Under the pieces are notes generated by a model, which was given only the letters and a program-made list of their open reading frames with translations, had not been told where the DNA came from and did no database searches. A stretch of 64,000 nt of DNA from Artocarpus heterophyllus. Lineage: Eukaryota > Streptophyta > Magnoliopsida > Rosales > Moraceae. The stretch spans positions 14,905,770 to 14,969,769 of the forward strand of contig CM046333.1 of the NCBI GenBank assembly GCA_025403435.1, written 5' to 3'. Positions 48,601-59,769 of this stretch are shown here, one piece after another; within the stretch, counting starts at the first letter, position 1, and the number at the start of each line of letters is the position of its first letter. Made by a program: the position numbers and the translations under genes.

Positions 48601-49389
48601 GGCGACTTTGGATTTTTATGATCCGGACCTCCGATCGATGATCTGAGACAGCCACCTGACTCATTTCGATGCTCTGAACGCAATGGTGACCTCTGTTCGA
48701 GCTAATTCCACTATGGTAAAAATCATCTGGTACTGACTACACGCGGATCGAGGCGATTCAAGCTATAGTAACGGAGTCTAGAATGACATTTTCAAGAATG
48801 TATGATCTCCAAGAAGCATGCCTAGCTATTCATGGTCACTCGAGGAGCACTGCAGAGGATGCTTCGCATGTTGTAGATACAGCAAGGTACAACTGGACCT
48901 GCTTAGCTTGGAGTCCAAGTAAGTAGGAATCTTGCCTACAGTATGAACCGTTTTAAAATAAATTGTTTTAGATGCTTTCATAAAAATTTATAAAAATGTA
49001 TTATCAGTGATGGTTACACTGTTTTATGTGAGAATGAGTTTTATAAGGTTACAAGGTTGACGAAAAATCCGTTAAGGGTAAAATCGTCATTATCAAGGAA
49101 ACGGCTAGAACAGAGTCGAACACTCCAATTTAGCATAACGTTATTAGATGAAAAATGTTCCGTAATACGTTAAGTAATGAAATCGCCAGTAAGACGAGAG
49201 ATTTAATAAGGGATGTTTAAGTAAACGAGAGGTAAACCGATGGGTTACGAAGTTAAAAGGAAAAGTAACCCCGGTGGGTTACAAAGCTAAGCGAAGGAAA
49301 GGTAAACCGATGGTTTATAAGGTTAAGTAAAGACAACGGTAAACAAAAGTATACTAGTCAAGTTAAAAAGAAAAAATGGTTAATGTTTA

Positions 49390-49418
49390 CATTTTATTAT
49401 CAATCGAGTGGATTGATA
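49390..49418 (+). repeat. Conserved perfect hairpin in the giant LTR
   Basis: ttattatcaatc and gattgataataa flank a gagtg loop: a 12-bp perfect stem. It is also present in the 3' LTR near 54206-54234. Solo LTR A keeps a 10-bp stem with a gaata loop (17206-17231). In solo LTR B one arm has mutated. Confidence 0.75.
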
Positions 49419-51281
49419 ATAAAGAAAGTTAACTAATAAGTCGGTTGTCGTTTGATCAGGACACGGAGACCGACTAATGGAAGGAAAAGGAACGGAATAG
49501 AGAACACTAGAGCATAGTTCGGGTAAGTTTCAAATCTCACCTACAGCATGAAATAAATAATTTTTAAATGCTTATTTATATAATTTGCAAATGAGTTTGC
49601 AATTATTATGCAAGTTTCTTTTAAAGTATGTTTGCATATATTGTGCAAAAAGTTTTAAAGTTCAAGAAAAAGAATTGCAATGAATTTGCAAACGTTATGT
49701 TAAAGGTTTATCTGCATATTGATATGCATAACGTTTTTTAAAAGTTCAAGTTATGATTTTCAAAGTATTTAAAATATGTTTTGCATTATGACAATGCATG
49801 ATGTTTTATAATTTAAGTTATAAGTTATATGATGCATTGGTTATGCAATAAGTTGCATTTGTTATGCAATAAGTTTTAGAATAAAAGTTATAATTTGCAA
49901 AATGTGATTTCATTATATGTTGCATTTGTTATGCAATAAGTGTTAGAATACAAGTTATGATTTGTAAAATGTGCTTGCATTTTATGATGTATTTGTTAAG
50001 CAATATGTTGCATTTGTTATGTAATAGGCTTTATAGTACAAGCTATGAATTGCAAGTGTGTTTGCATATGAGGTGATTGCATTTGGAATGCTCACTAAAG
50101 TTAATAAGAAGGTAATGTAAAGTTAAAAGGAAAGTGTCGTACCAGCCTCTTTGTTATGAGGTAATGAAAGTAAAATTAAAGTTTGACCTCCTAGATGTGA
50201 GGTACAAGACCTCAATGTTTGATAGTCTCAAGTCTTCCACAAAGGAAGCATCATGTTTATGATCTCATGATTAATGAGTTGGTACGAACACTAAAGTAAA
50301 GTAAGAAAAATGAAGATAGAAAGTTAAAGTAAGATAAGAAAAGTTAAAGAATGAAGATAGAAAGTTAAAGTAAGAAAAGAATGTTCATAAAATGCTCATA
50401 ATTGAAGTTAATAATTAAGCATAAATGGAGTCATGCATTCTGATGTTGCTTGAATGCCTTTTTATGAAATATTTATATGTTATGTTATGGAAAACATTTA
50501 GAGAAATGTTTTATGATAAATATTTATGAAAAACATTTTCATGTTTTCAAGAAAAGGTTTATGAACGACGTTTTAAGAAAAACGTTCAAGAAATATTTTA
50601 CGAAAAACGTTTGTGCAAAACGTTTCAGAAATGTTTTATAAAAAACGTTTATGAAAAACGTTTTTAGAAATGTTTATAGAAAACGTTCTTGAAGAATGTT
50701 TCAAGAGAAAGGTTTTTATGAGAAAAGTTTTAAAGCATGATTAAATGATTTGTGAGTTTATGTTTGAACTTACTGAGCGAAAGCTCATTAAAAGTTTCTT
50801 CATGCTGTAGGTAATTTGTGGGTGACCAGTAGGACCCGTTAGAAGAGCTGGGTGCTGCGGAGGACAGATGCAAAGATTTGGGTATGGATACCATCACCGT
50901 TTGCTTCCGCTATGTAAAGAAAAGGTTTTCCATTGTTTAATGTTGTGTTTGTGAAGTTTTAAGAAAATCAGAGTTCTAAGAATTGTATTCAAAGTTTTAA
51001 GATACAGTTTACGAACTATTTTATGTAATTATAAAGTAAAATTTTAAGCTATGATTTAATAAATGTTTCTTATTAAGTTTTAAGAAACGATTTGAAATGA
51101 TATTAAGGGCAAGTGTTGAGCGAGGTCTCAACTTGAAATGCGACAGAGGTCGCATCAGTTTTCAAGAACGTTTAAAGAAAAAAAATTATTTCAGTATTTT
51201 TCTTACTAAGTAAGTAAGATTACTATTTATAAAAGATGTTTAAGAAAGTAAAGTGACTACCCGAAAAGGCGGGTCGTCGCA

Positions 51282-52373
51282 GGTGGTATCAGAGCAATAT
51301 CCTATCATCCCATCTCGCGCTGTCATATGTCCGCTACACTATAGATCAAGTAAGTAAGTAAGTTAAGTTAAGTAGGAAGAAAAGTTTGAATTTAACGAAT
51401 ACGTGTTATTGTTAGGTGTAGCCTTGATATCGGCACACCCAGATGAGCAACGAGAAGGTAAGGGTCAAAGGATGAACGTGATGATATATGCTAGAATGTC
51501 CTCGCAAGTGGACAATAGTCGTCGTCTATTAACGATGTCAAGTCAACGATGACAAAACGTGGTCAATGATGGTCAACAGATGGCCGACAGCTCAAAATGA
51601 AGAAGATGAGCTTGTGACACGTTATGATGTTTTGGCCCACAATAGTGTTTCCGTATGAGCAAATCTTACTTTGTTGGAGTTATTCTGTATTGGCTGCACG
51701 TATAACGAGAAAAAGTGGATCAAGATAACAGAATAATGAAGGTCTAAAGTGATTTTCAGTGCTATATGGAATGAGAGTGCCTGAGAGCAGCTAGACGTTA
51801 GATGACTAACTATGTTATTTTATCGAGCTTAAGCACTCCTTCGTTGAGCTGAGACATACGAATGAGCTCTTAACTGCCTAGATGGGAAATATGATCAAGA
51901 CAACGATGCCCAATCTGGCAGCGAAAACCTCAAAGATTGAAGGATGGAAGCTGGAAATTTATACGTTATGAGGAAAATTACAAGAAAATGAAATTTTAGA
52001 ATGGATATAGACCAAAAATTATGGATTTTGTGGTTGGATGACCCTGATCTTTAGATAGAAATGATGAGATTAGAATGAAAATAAACCCTATTTTTGAGAA
52101 TAGCATTCAAATGTAGAATGCTAAACCTTTAGATGAATGGAAACTGCACTCAAATGTTGAAAGATCAGAGTTGCACAGCAGAAGTGTGGTGTACAATTTA
52201 AAGAAATATGTCAATAATATGATGAAAATTATAGAAGTTCCAAGATGAAGGCTCAGTTTTAGTGAAACAGTAGTGATCAAGGAAGCATATTAAGAACATA
52301 AAAGAGGATAAGGGAGATGAACTACCTATAAAAGTTTTAATTTTCAAGGACAAAAATTGTTAAGGAGGGTAAT
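51282..52373 (+). other. Internal region of the giant-LTR element
   Basis: 1,092 bp with stops in all frames. It opens with the primer site TGGTATCAGAGC (51284-51295) and ends with aaggagggtaat before the 3' LTR. More gtcaa words occur at 51537-51590. No gag, protease or pol motif is visible. Confidence 0.85.
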
Positions 52374-55300
52374 TGTAACACCCGAGAATTTTTAATGCAT
52401 TAAAAATGCATTAAGTTAAGGATTATATTAAGACAAAGTACAGTTTAATGAAAAATACTGTATAATAATATGGAAATTATATAGTATTAGAGCAATGCAG
52501 TATAAGAATTGGATTGTGTGGACCACAATTTTTTATATATAAAAGTGCAGAAAAGAAAATAAAAGAAAATAAAAATAAAAAAAATGGCTCTCTCTCTCTA
52601 CTTTCTCTCTCTAGATTTTCTCTCTCTCTCCTTAAATCTCGTTCAAGATTTTGGCGTCTTTTTTTGACACCTCTTGTGCCAATGGAAAGCTCTCGACGAG
52701 TTGAGTCCAACGAGGTGTCATGCCGCCCAAAAAGCCACCGGAGGAAGCCACACGCACCACCCAAAGTGACGGAGGGAACCCAAAATTTTCGACAAGATAT
52801 TTTTGTCGTCCGACGTCTGATTGACGTGATTCTTGTTCCTACACGACCATCATGATAAGAGGAACAAAACCCACCCTTAGTGGCAGCTCAACAATGGCCG
52901 GATTGCTCCGTCCACCTACCGTCACTGTGCGTTGCTGCCACAATGGAACTCTGCCTTGTCGGAGGAGGTGGCGGACACCGCCCCTCCAAATGGATTCAGA
53001 GGATCAAGGGGAATAAAACCCCTCGATCAATTGCACCGAAGGAGCCTGTTTTGTTGGAGAACGGCCAACGCTGCCATCAACCGCCGCAGAAGCCTTCATT
53101 TTTGCCCTTCCTAGCCACGTTTCTTCAAATTGGATGAGGGGAAATGCTCATAGGAGGATGGGTAGCAAAAGCCCTCAGCCAATTTCAGGTTTCCATTGCC
53201 GGAAAGCCATCATCGGAGCCTCCATTTTTGCCATCAATGTCGAGCTCTGACCTGCTATGTTAGAGGCAGAATTAGGCAAAATTGACACAGCCATTAGACT
53301 CAGAAGGATCGATTTAGGGGGGGTTAGGCCCGAGCCCAGCTGGCAACAGACCCCGATTAACGCCGGTCAACAGCGGTCAAAGGCGGTCAAAGTAGGTCAA
53401 CGGTCGGTCAACGATGACTTTGGATTTTTGTGATCCGGACCTCCGATCGACGATCTGAGACCGCCTCCCGACTCGTTTTGATGCTCTGAACGCAATGGTG
53501 ACCTTTGTTCGAGCTAATTCCACTCCGGTGAAAATCATCTGGTACTAATAGCACACAGATCGAGGTGATTCAAGCTACAGTAACGGAGTCTAAAATGACA
53601 TTTTCAAGAATGTATGATCTCCAGGAAGCATTCCTAGCTATTCATGGTCGCTCGAGGAGCACTGCAAATGATGCTTCGCATGCTGTAGATACAGGAATGT
53701 ACAACTGGACTTGCTTAGCTTGGAGTCCAAGTAAGTAGGAATCTTGCCTACAGTATGAACCATTTTAAAATAAATTGTTTTAGATACTTTTATAAAAATT
53801 TATAAAAATGCATTATCAGTGATGGTTACACTGTTTTATGTGAGCATGAGTTTTATAAGGTTACAAGGTTGACGAAAAATTTGTTAAGGCTAAAATCGTC
53901 ATTATCAAGAAAACGGCTAGAACGTAGTCGAACACTCCAATTTAGCATAATGTTATTAGACAAAAAATGTTTCGTAATACGTTAAGTAATGAATCGCCAG
54001 TAAGACGGGAGATTTAATAAGGGATGTTTAAGTAAACGAGAGGTAAACCGATAGGTTACCAAGTTAAAAGGAAAAGTAACCCCGGTGGGTTACAAAGCTA
54101 AGCGAAGGAAAGGTAAATTGATGGTTTATAAGGTTAAGTAAAGACAACGGTAAACGAAAGTATACTAGTCAAGTTAAAAAGAAAAAATGGTTAATGTTTA
54201 CATTTTATTATCAATCGAGTGGATTGATAATAAAGAAAGTTAACTAATAAGTCAGCTATCGTTTGATCAGGACACAGAGGCCAACTAATAGAAGGAAAAG
54301 GAATGGAATAGAGAACGCTAGAGCTTAGTTTGGGTAAGTTTCAAATCTCACCTACAACATTAAATAAATGATTTTTAAATGCTTATTTATATAATTTGTA
54401 AATGAGTTTGCAATTATTATGCAAGTTTCTTTTAAAGTATGTTTGCATTTATTGTGCAAAAAGTTTTAAAGTTCAAGAAAAAGAATTGCAATGAATTTGC
54501 AATTGTTATGTTAAAGGTTTATTTGCATATTGATATGCATAACATTTTTTAAAAGTTCAAGTTATGATTTCCAAAGTATTTAAAGTATGTTTTGCATTAT
54601 GACAATGCATGATGTTTTATAATTTAAGTTATAAGTTATATAATGCATTGGTTATGCAATAAGTTGCATTTGTTGTGCAATAAGTTTTAGAATAAAAGTT
54701 ATAATTTGCAAAATGTGATTTCATTATATGTTACATTTGTTATGCAATAAGTGTTAGAATACAAGTTATGATTTGCAAAATGTGTTTGCATTTTATGATG
54801 TATTTGTTAAGCAATATGTTGCATTTGTTATGCAATAGGTTTTATAGTACAAGCTATGAATTGTAAGTGTGTTTGCATATGAGGTGATTGCATTTGGAAT
54901 GCTCACTAAAGTTAATAAGAAGGTTAAAGTTAAAAAGAAAGTATCGTACTAGGCACTTTGTTATGAGGTAATGAAAGTAAAATTAAAGTTTGACCTCCTA
55001 GATGTGAGGTACAAAACCTCAATGTTTGATGGTCTCAAGCCTTCCACAAGGGAAGTATCATGTTTTTGATCTCATGATTATTGAGTTGGTACGAACACTA
55101 AAGTAAAGTAAGAAAAATGAAGATAGAAAGTTAAAGTAAGAAAAGAATGTTCATAAAATGCTCATAATTGAAGTTAATAATTAAGCATAAATGGAGTCAT
55201 GCATTCTGATGTTGCTTGAATGCCTTTTTATGAAATATTTATATGTTATGTTATGGAAAACATTCAGAGAAATGTTTTATGATAAATATTTATGAAAAAC

Positions 55301-56042
55301 ATTTTCATGTTTTCAAGAAAAGGTTTATGAACGACGTTTTAAGAAAAACGTTCAAGAAATGTTTTACGGAAAAAGTTTATGCAAAACGTTTCCGAAATGT
55401 TTTATAAAAAACGTTTATGAAAAATGTTTTCAGAAATGTTTATAGAAAACGTTCTTGAAGAATGTTTCAAGAGAAAGGTTTTTATGAGAAAAGTTTTAAA
55501 GCATGATTAAATGATTTGTGAGTTTCTGTTTGAACTTACTGAGCGAAAGCTCATTAAAAGTTTCTTCATGCTGTAGTAATTTGTGGGTGACCAGTAGGAC
55601 CCTTTAGAAGAGCTGGTTGCTGCGGAGGGCAGATGCGAAGATTTAGGTATGGATGCCATCACTGTTTGCTTCTGCTACATAAAGAAAAGGTTTTCCATTG
55701 TTTAATGTTGTGTTTGTGAAGTTTTAAGAAAATCAGAGTTCTAAGAATTGTATTCAAAGTTTTAAGATACAGTTTACGAACTGTTTTATGTAATTATAAA
55801 GTAAAGTTTTAAGCTATGATTTAATAAATGTTTTCTATTAAGTTTTAAGAAACGATTTTAAATGATATTAAGGGCAAGTGTTGAGCAAGGTCTCAACTTG
55901 AAATGCGACAGAGGTCGCATCAGTTTTCAAGAACGTTTAAAGAAAAAAAATTATTTCAGTATTTTTCTTACTAAGTAAGATTACTATTTATAAAAGATGT
56001 TTAAGAAAGTAAAGTGACTGCCCGAAAAGGCGGGTCGTCGCA
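52374..56042 (+). repeat. 3' LTR of the complete giant-LTR element
   Basis: 3,669 bp, collinear with the 5' LTR, with scattered substitutions and small indels (about 8 in the first 180 bases by eye). For example, the 161-codon frame of the 5' copy is broken here, and a 24-bp stretch near 53130 is present only here. Confidence 0.9.
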
Positions 56043-56960
56043 CTCCCAATGCTGCTTGCATGGATTGTTCATGTGCCTACACACAACTCCCATGGCTTAT
56101 GCAATGTCTGGTTTGGCATAAACCATGGCGTACATGAAACTGCCTATTGTGGAAGCATAAGGCACCTTGGCCATGTGGTCTCGCTCTTGCTCCATGGTCG
56201 ATGATTGCTCCTTTGACAACTTGAAGTGACTAGCCAAAGGAGTACTCACAGGCTTCGTATTATTCATGTTGAATTTGTTAAGCATCTTTCAATATATTCT
56301 TCCTATGACAGTTTCAAACCACTATTGTTTCTTGTTATTCTCATTCCAAGGATTTGTTTTGCAGCACCCAAATCTTTCATTGCAAACTTCTTATACAACT
56401 CCTTCTTCAGTTTGTCAATCTCCTATTGGCATCCTCCTGCTATCAACATGTCATCAACATATAGCAACAATATAATAGAGAAGTCACCAAAGTTCTTTAC
56501 ATAACAACAGTGATATGCCTGACACCTTAAGAAACCACTGTTACATATAAAACTATCAAACTTCTTGTACCACTGCCTAGGAGCTTGTTTAAGGCCATAC
56601 AAGCTCTTCTGAAGTTTGCACACCATGTTCTCCTTACCCTATACTTCGAAACCTTGTGGCTACTTCATGTAGATCTTTTCCTCCAAATCACCATAAAGAA
56701 AGGTTGTCTTAATATCCAACTGTTCTAAGAACAAGTCTTCGTTTGCCACTAGCGCAAGTATCATTCTAATCGTGGTTAGTTTCATCATCAGAGAAAAAAT
56801 CTCATTGAAGTCAATGCCTTCTTTCTGTTGAAAGCCTTTTACCTCCAGCCTTGCCTTATACCGTTTGCTGCCATCAGATTCATCTTTTATCTGGTATACC
56901 CATTTGTTGTGCAAGGCCTTTTTGCCATTTGCTAACTCTCTAATTGCCATGTTTGATTAG
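56043..56960 (-). pseudogene. Copia-2 reverse transcriptase and N-terminal RNase H
   Basis: Frame 56950-56660 has ALHNKWVYQIKDESDGSKRY, RLEVKGFQQKEGIDFNEIFS and LEQLDIKTTFLYGDLEEKIY. Frame 56626-56423 has CKLQKSLYGLKQAPRQWYKK and LLLYVDDMLIAG, so the catalytic YVDD box is intact. Frame 56285-56097 has MNNTKPVSTPLASHFKLS and PYASTIGSFMYAMVYAKPDI. Stops lie at about 56096, 56420 and 56650. This part would carry out DNA synthesis from the RNA template. Confidence 0.9.
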
Positions 56961-57122
56961 ACATTAAAGAATCCATCTCATCCTTCAAGGTTAACTCCCA
57001 CTTGACCGAATCTTTAGCCTACATGGCTTCATCATAACTCTCTGGTTCACCTCTGTCAGTCAACAAAATATAATGCAACAAAGGGGAGTATCTCTGCGGC
57101 GGTCTGATATCCTACTAGATCT

Positions 57123-58249
57123 CTAGACTATAGTAGCAGGAGTGCTCTGGTTTCTTTTTAGAGCTTTATTTTCTTGATCTTCAACTTTTGGATTCTGCAC
57201 TTCCACTTCAGGAAGATTCTTCAATGAAATCACCTCAGGCATCTTATCTTCGAAACCTGTACTTCTGGAGTCACTGCTATCTCTGTCCTTGTGTAGAACA
57301 GTCTCATTAAAGATCACATCCTTGCTCCTGATAATTTTCCAATTTTGGTCATCCTAGAAATGATAACCAAACTCAAGTCCACCATAGCCAACCAGAAAAC
57401 ATGTTTTAGATTTTGTATCAAGTTTACTTCTAGCAGTAGAATCAATATGAACATAGGAAACGCAACCAAATACTTTCAAATAAGAGAGGTCAATCTTTTT
57501 ACTACTCCAAACTTCTTCTGGTAGCTTGAACTTCAACGGTGTTGATGGACTTATGTTGATCAGATGAACTGCAATGTTAATTGCCTTAGCCCAAAACGTC
57601 TTTGGTAGCCTAGCATGTAATCTTATACTTCTAGCACTCTCGTTTAGAGTTCTGTTCATCCTCTCAGCTACATCATTCTGTTGTGGTTTCCTTGGAATAG
57701 TTTTCTTTATCTTATTCCATTCTCAGCATAGTATCGCTTGAAATCATCATCTATATACTCTCCCCTATTATCAGACTGCAAGCACTTCACCTTTAAATCT
57801 GTCTCATTCTCCACCATAGCTCCCTATCCCTTGAAAGCATCAAAGACATCAGATTTGTTTTTTAGAAAGTAAACCCATACCTTCCTGCTTGAGTCATCAA
57901 TAAATGTCACATAGTAATTTAAACCACCGAGAGAAGTAACCGTCGAAGGTCCCTACACATTAGTGTAAACTAACTCTAACTTTCTGGACTTAGGGTCTCT
58001 ACCTATTGTTAAGAAACTAACTCTCTTCTGCTTGCCAAAGATACAACCTTCACACAAACTGTGATCAACAGTTTTCAATCCTGGCAATTTTCCATTAGAG
58101 TGAAGCACCTTCATTCCCTTCTCACTCATGTGCTTGAGTCTATGATGCCATAGCTTAGTATTAGTAGCAGAGTCAGCAACTGCTATGGTATCTCTGCAAC
58201 TAGAGTTAACATAGAGAGTTCCAGGTTTATGTCCCTGAGCAACAGTCAT
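57123..58249 (-). pseudogene. Copia-2 pre-integrase and integrase
   Basis: LWHHRLKHMSEKGMKVLHSN and LCEGCIFGKQKRVSF (frame 58249-57953) form the HHCC zinc segment. The core begins ELVYTNV, where the usual histidine-threonine-aspartate reads Y-T-N, so the first catalytic Asp is lost. LQSDNRGEY and PQQNDVAERMNRTLNE-type blocks are readable with breaks between 57800 and 57650. Frame 57659-57354 has RLHARLPKTFWAKAINIAVH and LSYLKVFGCVSYVHID. Frame 57317-57123 follows with MIFNETVLHKDR. Confidence 0.88.
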
Positions 58250-59400
58250 GGCTCCCTTTGTGACTTTCTAACTCTCTACAATTGAAGGTCACATTATGTC
58301 CTTTATCATCAAGTTGCCCCACTGAAATCAAGTTACGCATCAATTTAGGTACATGTCTCACGTTATGAATCTTCCATACAGACCCATTAGGCATCCTCAA
58401 ACTGACATCTCCAATCCCGACAATATCCAAAGGTTCACCATCAATAAGGTAAACTTTACCATGATTTTCGACAATATAATTCTCCAAGACATCACGATGT
58501 GTAATGGTGTGGAATAATGCTCTGAAGTCTATTACCCATAAATCAAGAGAATTGTCAACAGACAAGAGTAAGGCATCTTGTGCCTCTTCAGTGGCGGCGT
58601 TTGTGGTATCATTGTTCTTATCTTCGTTCTTCTTTGAAGCCTTGCAATTCTTTTTTAAGTAGCTAGTCTTTCCGCAATTCCAACACTCCAGATTCCTACC
58701 ATTCCTCGACTTATTTATCCCATTCCTCGACTTACCCTTTTTGCCATTATCCTTGTTCGAACACCTCTTAGGTTTTCTACCTCTATTCTCAACATTAAGG
58801 GCTGAGTTTGACGTTGAAGCTTCATCAGAATCTTTTCTACGGACTTCTTCTACCAACATAGAATTTCTGACATCAACAAACTTTAGTTTTGCGTTCCTAA
58901 TCGAATTGGTAATGGCCACCCTCATGGGTTCCCAACTATTCAGTAGCGAGGCCAAAAGGATTAGGGCATTGATCTCATCATCAAATTTAATCTCCACCGA
59001 GACCAATTGATTCAGAACGGTATTAAAATTATTCAGATGCTCTACCACCGAGGCACCTTCAGGCATTTTTAAATTAAAGAGCTTCTTCATGAGGTATATC
59101 TTGTTATTGGCTGAGAGCTTCTTATACATATCTGATAGAGCCTTCATCATCCCTGCTGTGGTCTTCTCCTTCGCTACGTTGTGGGCCACGTTCTTTGATA
59201 GAGTCAAACGGATCACACCCAATACCTGTCTGTTAAGGAGATTTCACTCCTCATCCTTCATGCCTTCGGGCTTATCTCCCAAGGGCAAGTGCAATTTTTT
59301 GCTAAAGAGGTAATTTTCCACTTGCATCCTCCAATAGAAAAAATCTGAACCATTAAATTTGGTGATACCGGTAGCCGACCCTTCTTCACCTTGTCATCGT
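58227..59400 (-). pseudogene. Copia-2 gag and protease
   Basis: The gag N-terminus reads FNGSDFFYWRMQVENYLFSK (near 59380-59320). A TGA then replaces tryptophan near 59246, and the frame is open from 59222 to 58227 (331 codons). Within it: KKLFNLKMPEGASVVEHLNN; a zinc knuckle CWNCGKTSYLKKNC with Tyr for His; and protease LWVIDFRALFHTITHRDVLE, where the usual DSG/AS reads DFRA. VRHVPKLMRNLISVGQLDD closes the protease region. Confidence 0.92.
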
Positions 59401-59418
59401 TCTTGACTTGAACCTTCG

Positions 59419-59430
59419 CTTTGATACCAG
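59419..59430 (-). other. Copia-2 primer-binding site
   Basis: The complement is TGGTATCAAAGC, one mismatch from the initiator tRNA-Met site used by Copia-1, two bases inside the 5' LTR. Confidence 0.85.
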
Positions 59431-59432
59431 TT

Positions 59433-59769
59433 GTTAGGAATTACGCACCCCCTAATTCTAGGAACTCCAAGAACGAATGATTGCAGAAAAACAAAAGAAG
59501 AAGAAAAAGAACACCAAATTTTTATACAGGTTCGTCCAAATTTGAGACTACGTCCTATTCTGCCACTACGGATTCCACTATGATAAAGGAGATAATTACT
59601 CAATACAAGAGAAATTTCTATCATACACTCTCAATTTGTGTTTCCTAAATCTCTCTTCTACCTACACCCTCTGTGGGAATTTTCTTCAACTCTCTCAGCA
59701 TAGAGTTCTCACACTCACAAACATATGCCTTACAACCCTAGCCATCTTATCTTTATTTAAATACCCTCA
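59433..59769 (-). repeat. Copia-2 5' LTR
   Basis: 337 bp. In element orientation it begins TGAGGGTATTTAAATAAAG and ends TAATTCCTAACA. Collinear with 46707-47047. Confidence 0.88.

Larger units (their letters stand above)
47590..51281 (+). repeat. 5' LTR of the complete giant-LTR element
   Basis: Order of features: TGTAACACCCGAG start; TATA box at 47755; CT-rich tract at 47818-47847; GC-rich zone at 47860-48650 with a ggtcaa array at 48552-48600; gtaagt...ctacag words at 48918-48944; hairpin at 49390-49418; TGCA/ATGCAATAAG array at 49560-50060; gaaaaacgttt-type array at 50500-50720; GGGTCGTCGCA end. The 161-codon frame at 48029-48514 is not preserved in the 3' LTR and has no domain. Confidence 0.9.
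47590..56042 (+). mobile_element. Complete giant-LTR, non-coding LTR retrotransposon (type II), 8.45 kb
   Basis: LTRs of 3,692 bp (47590-51281) and 3,669 bp (52374-56042) surround only 1,092 bp. A perfect TSD, ctccc, flanks it (47585-47589 and 56043-56047). The primer site TGGTATCAGAGC follows the 5' LTR, and the purine tract aaggaggg precedes the 3' LTR. No gag or pol sequence is recognisable in any frame, so it must have moved with proteins from another element. Long non-coding elements of this kind are grouped as LARDs, but those usually have the bulk of their length in the internal region, the reverse of what is seen here. The TGTAACACCCGAG...CGCA termini and tRNA-Met priming fit a gypsy-type helper; that is inference. 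Confidence 0.92.
46707..59769 (-). mobile_element. Copia-2: Tnt1-like Ty1/copia element split by a giant-LTR insertion
   Basis: LTRs of about 340 bp (46707-47047 and 59433-59769) flank gag, protease, integrase, reverse transcriptase and RNase H on the minus strand. Without the 8,453-bp insertion and its TSD copy the element is about 4.6 kb, normal for this group. The pre-integrase and integrase blocks resemble tobacco Tnt1-type elements. No target-site duplication is seen (ctaga on the left, aaaaa on the right). Coding is interrupted by stops, though fewer than in Copia-1. Confidence 0.92.

Noticed and set aside
48918..49552. GTAAGT...CTACAG words in the giant LTR as introns
   Set aside because: The spans within each pair are about 25-30 nt, too short for plant introns, and no reading frame is joined by them.
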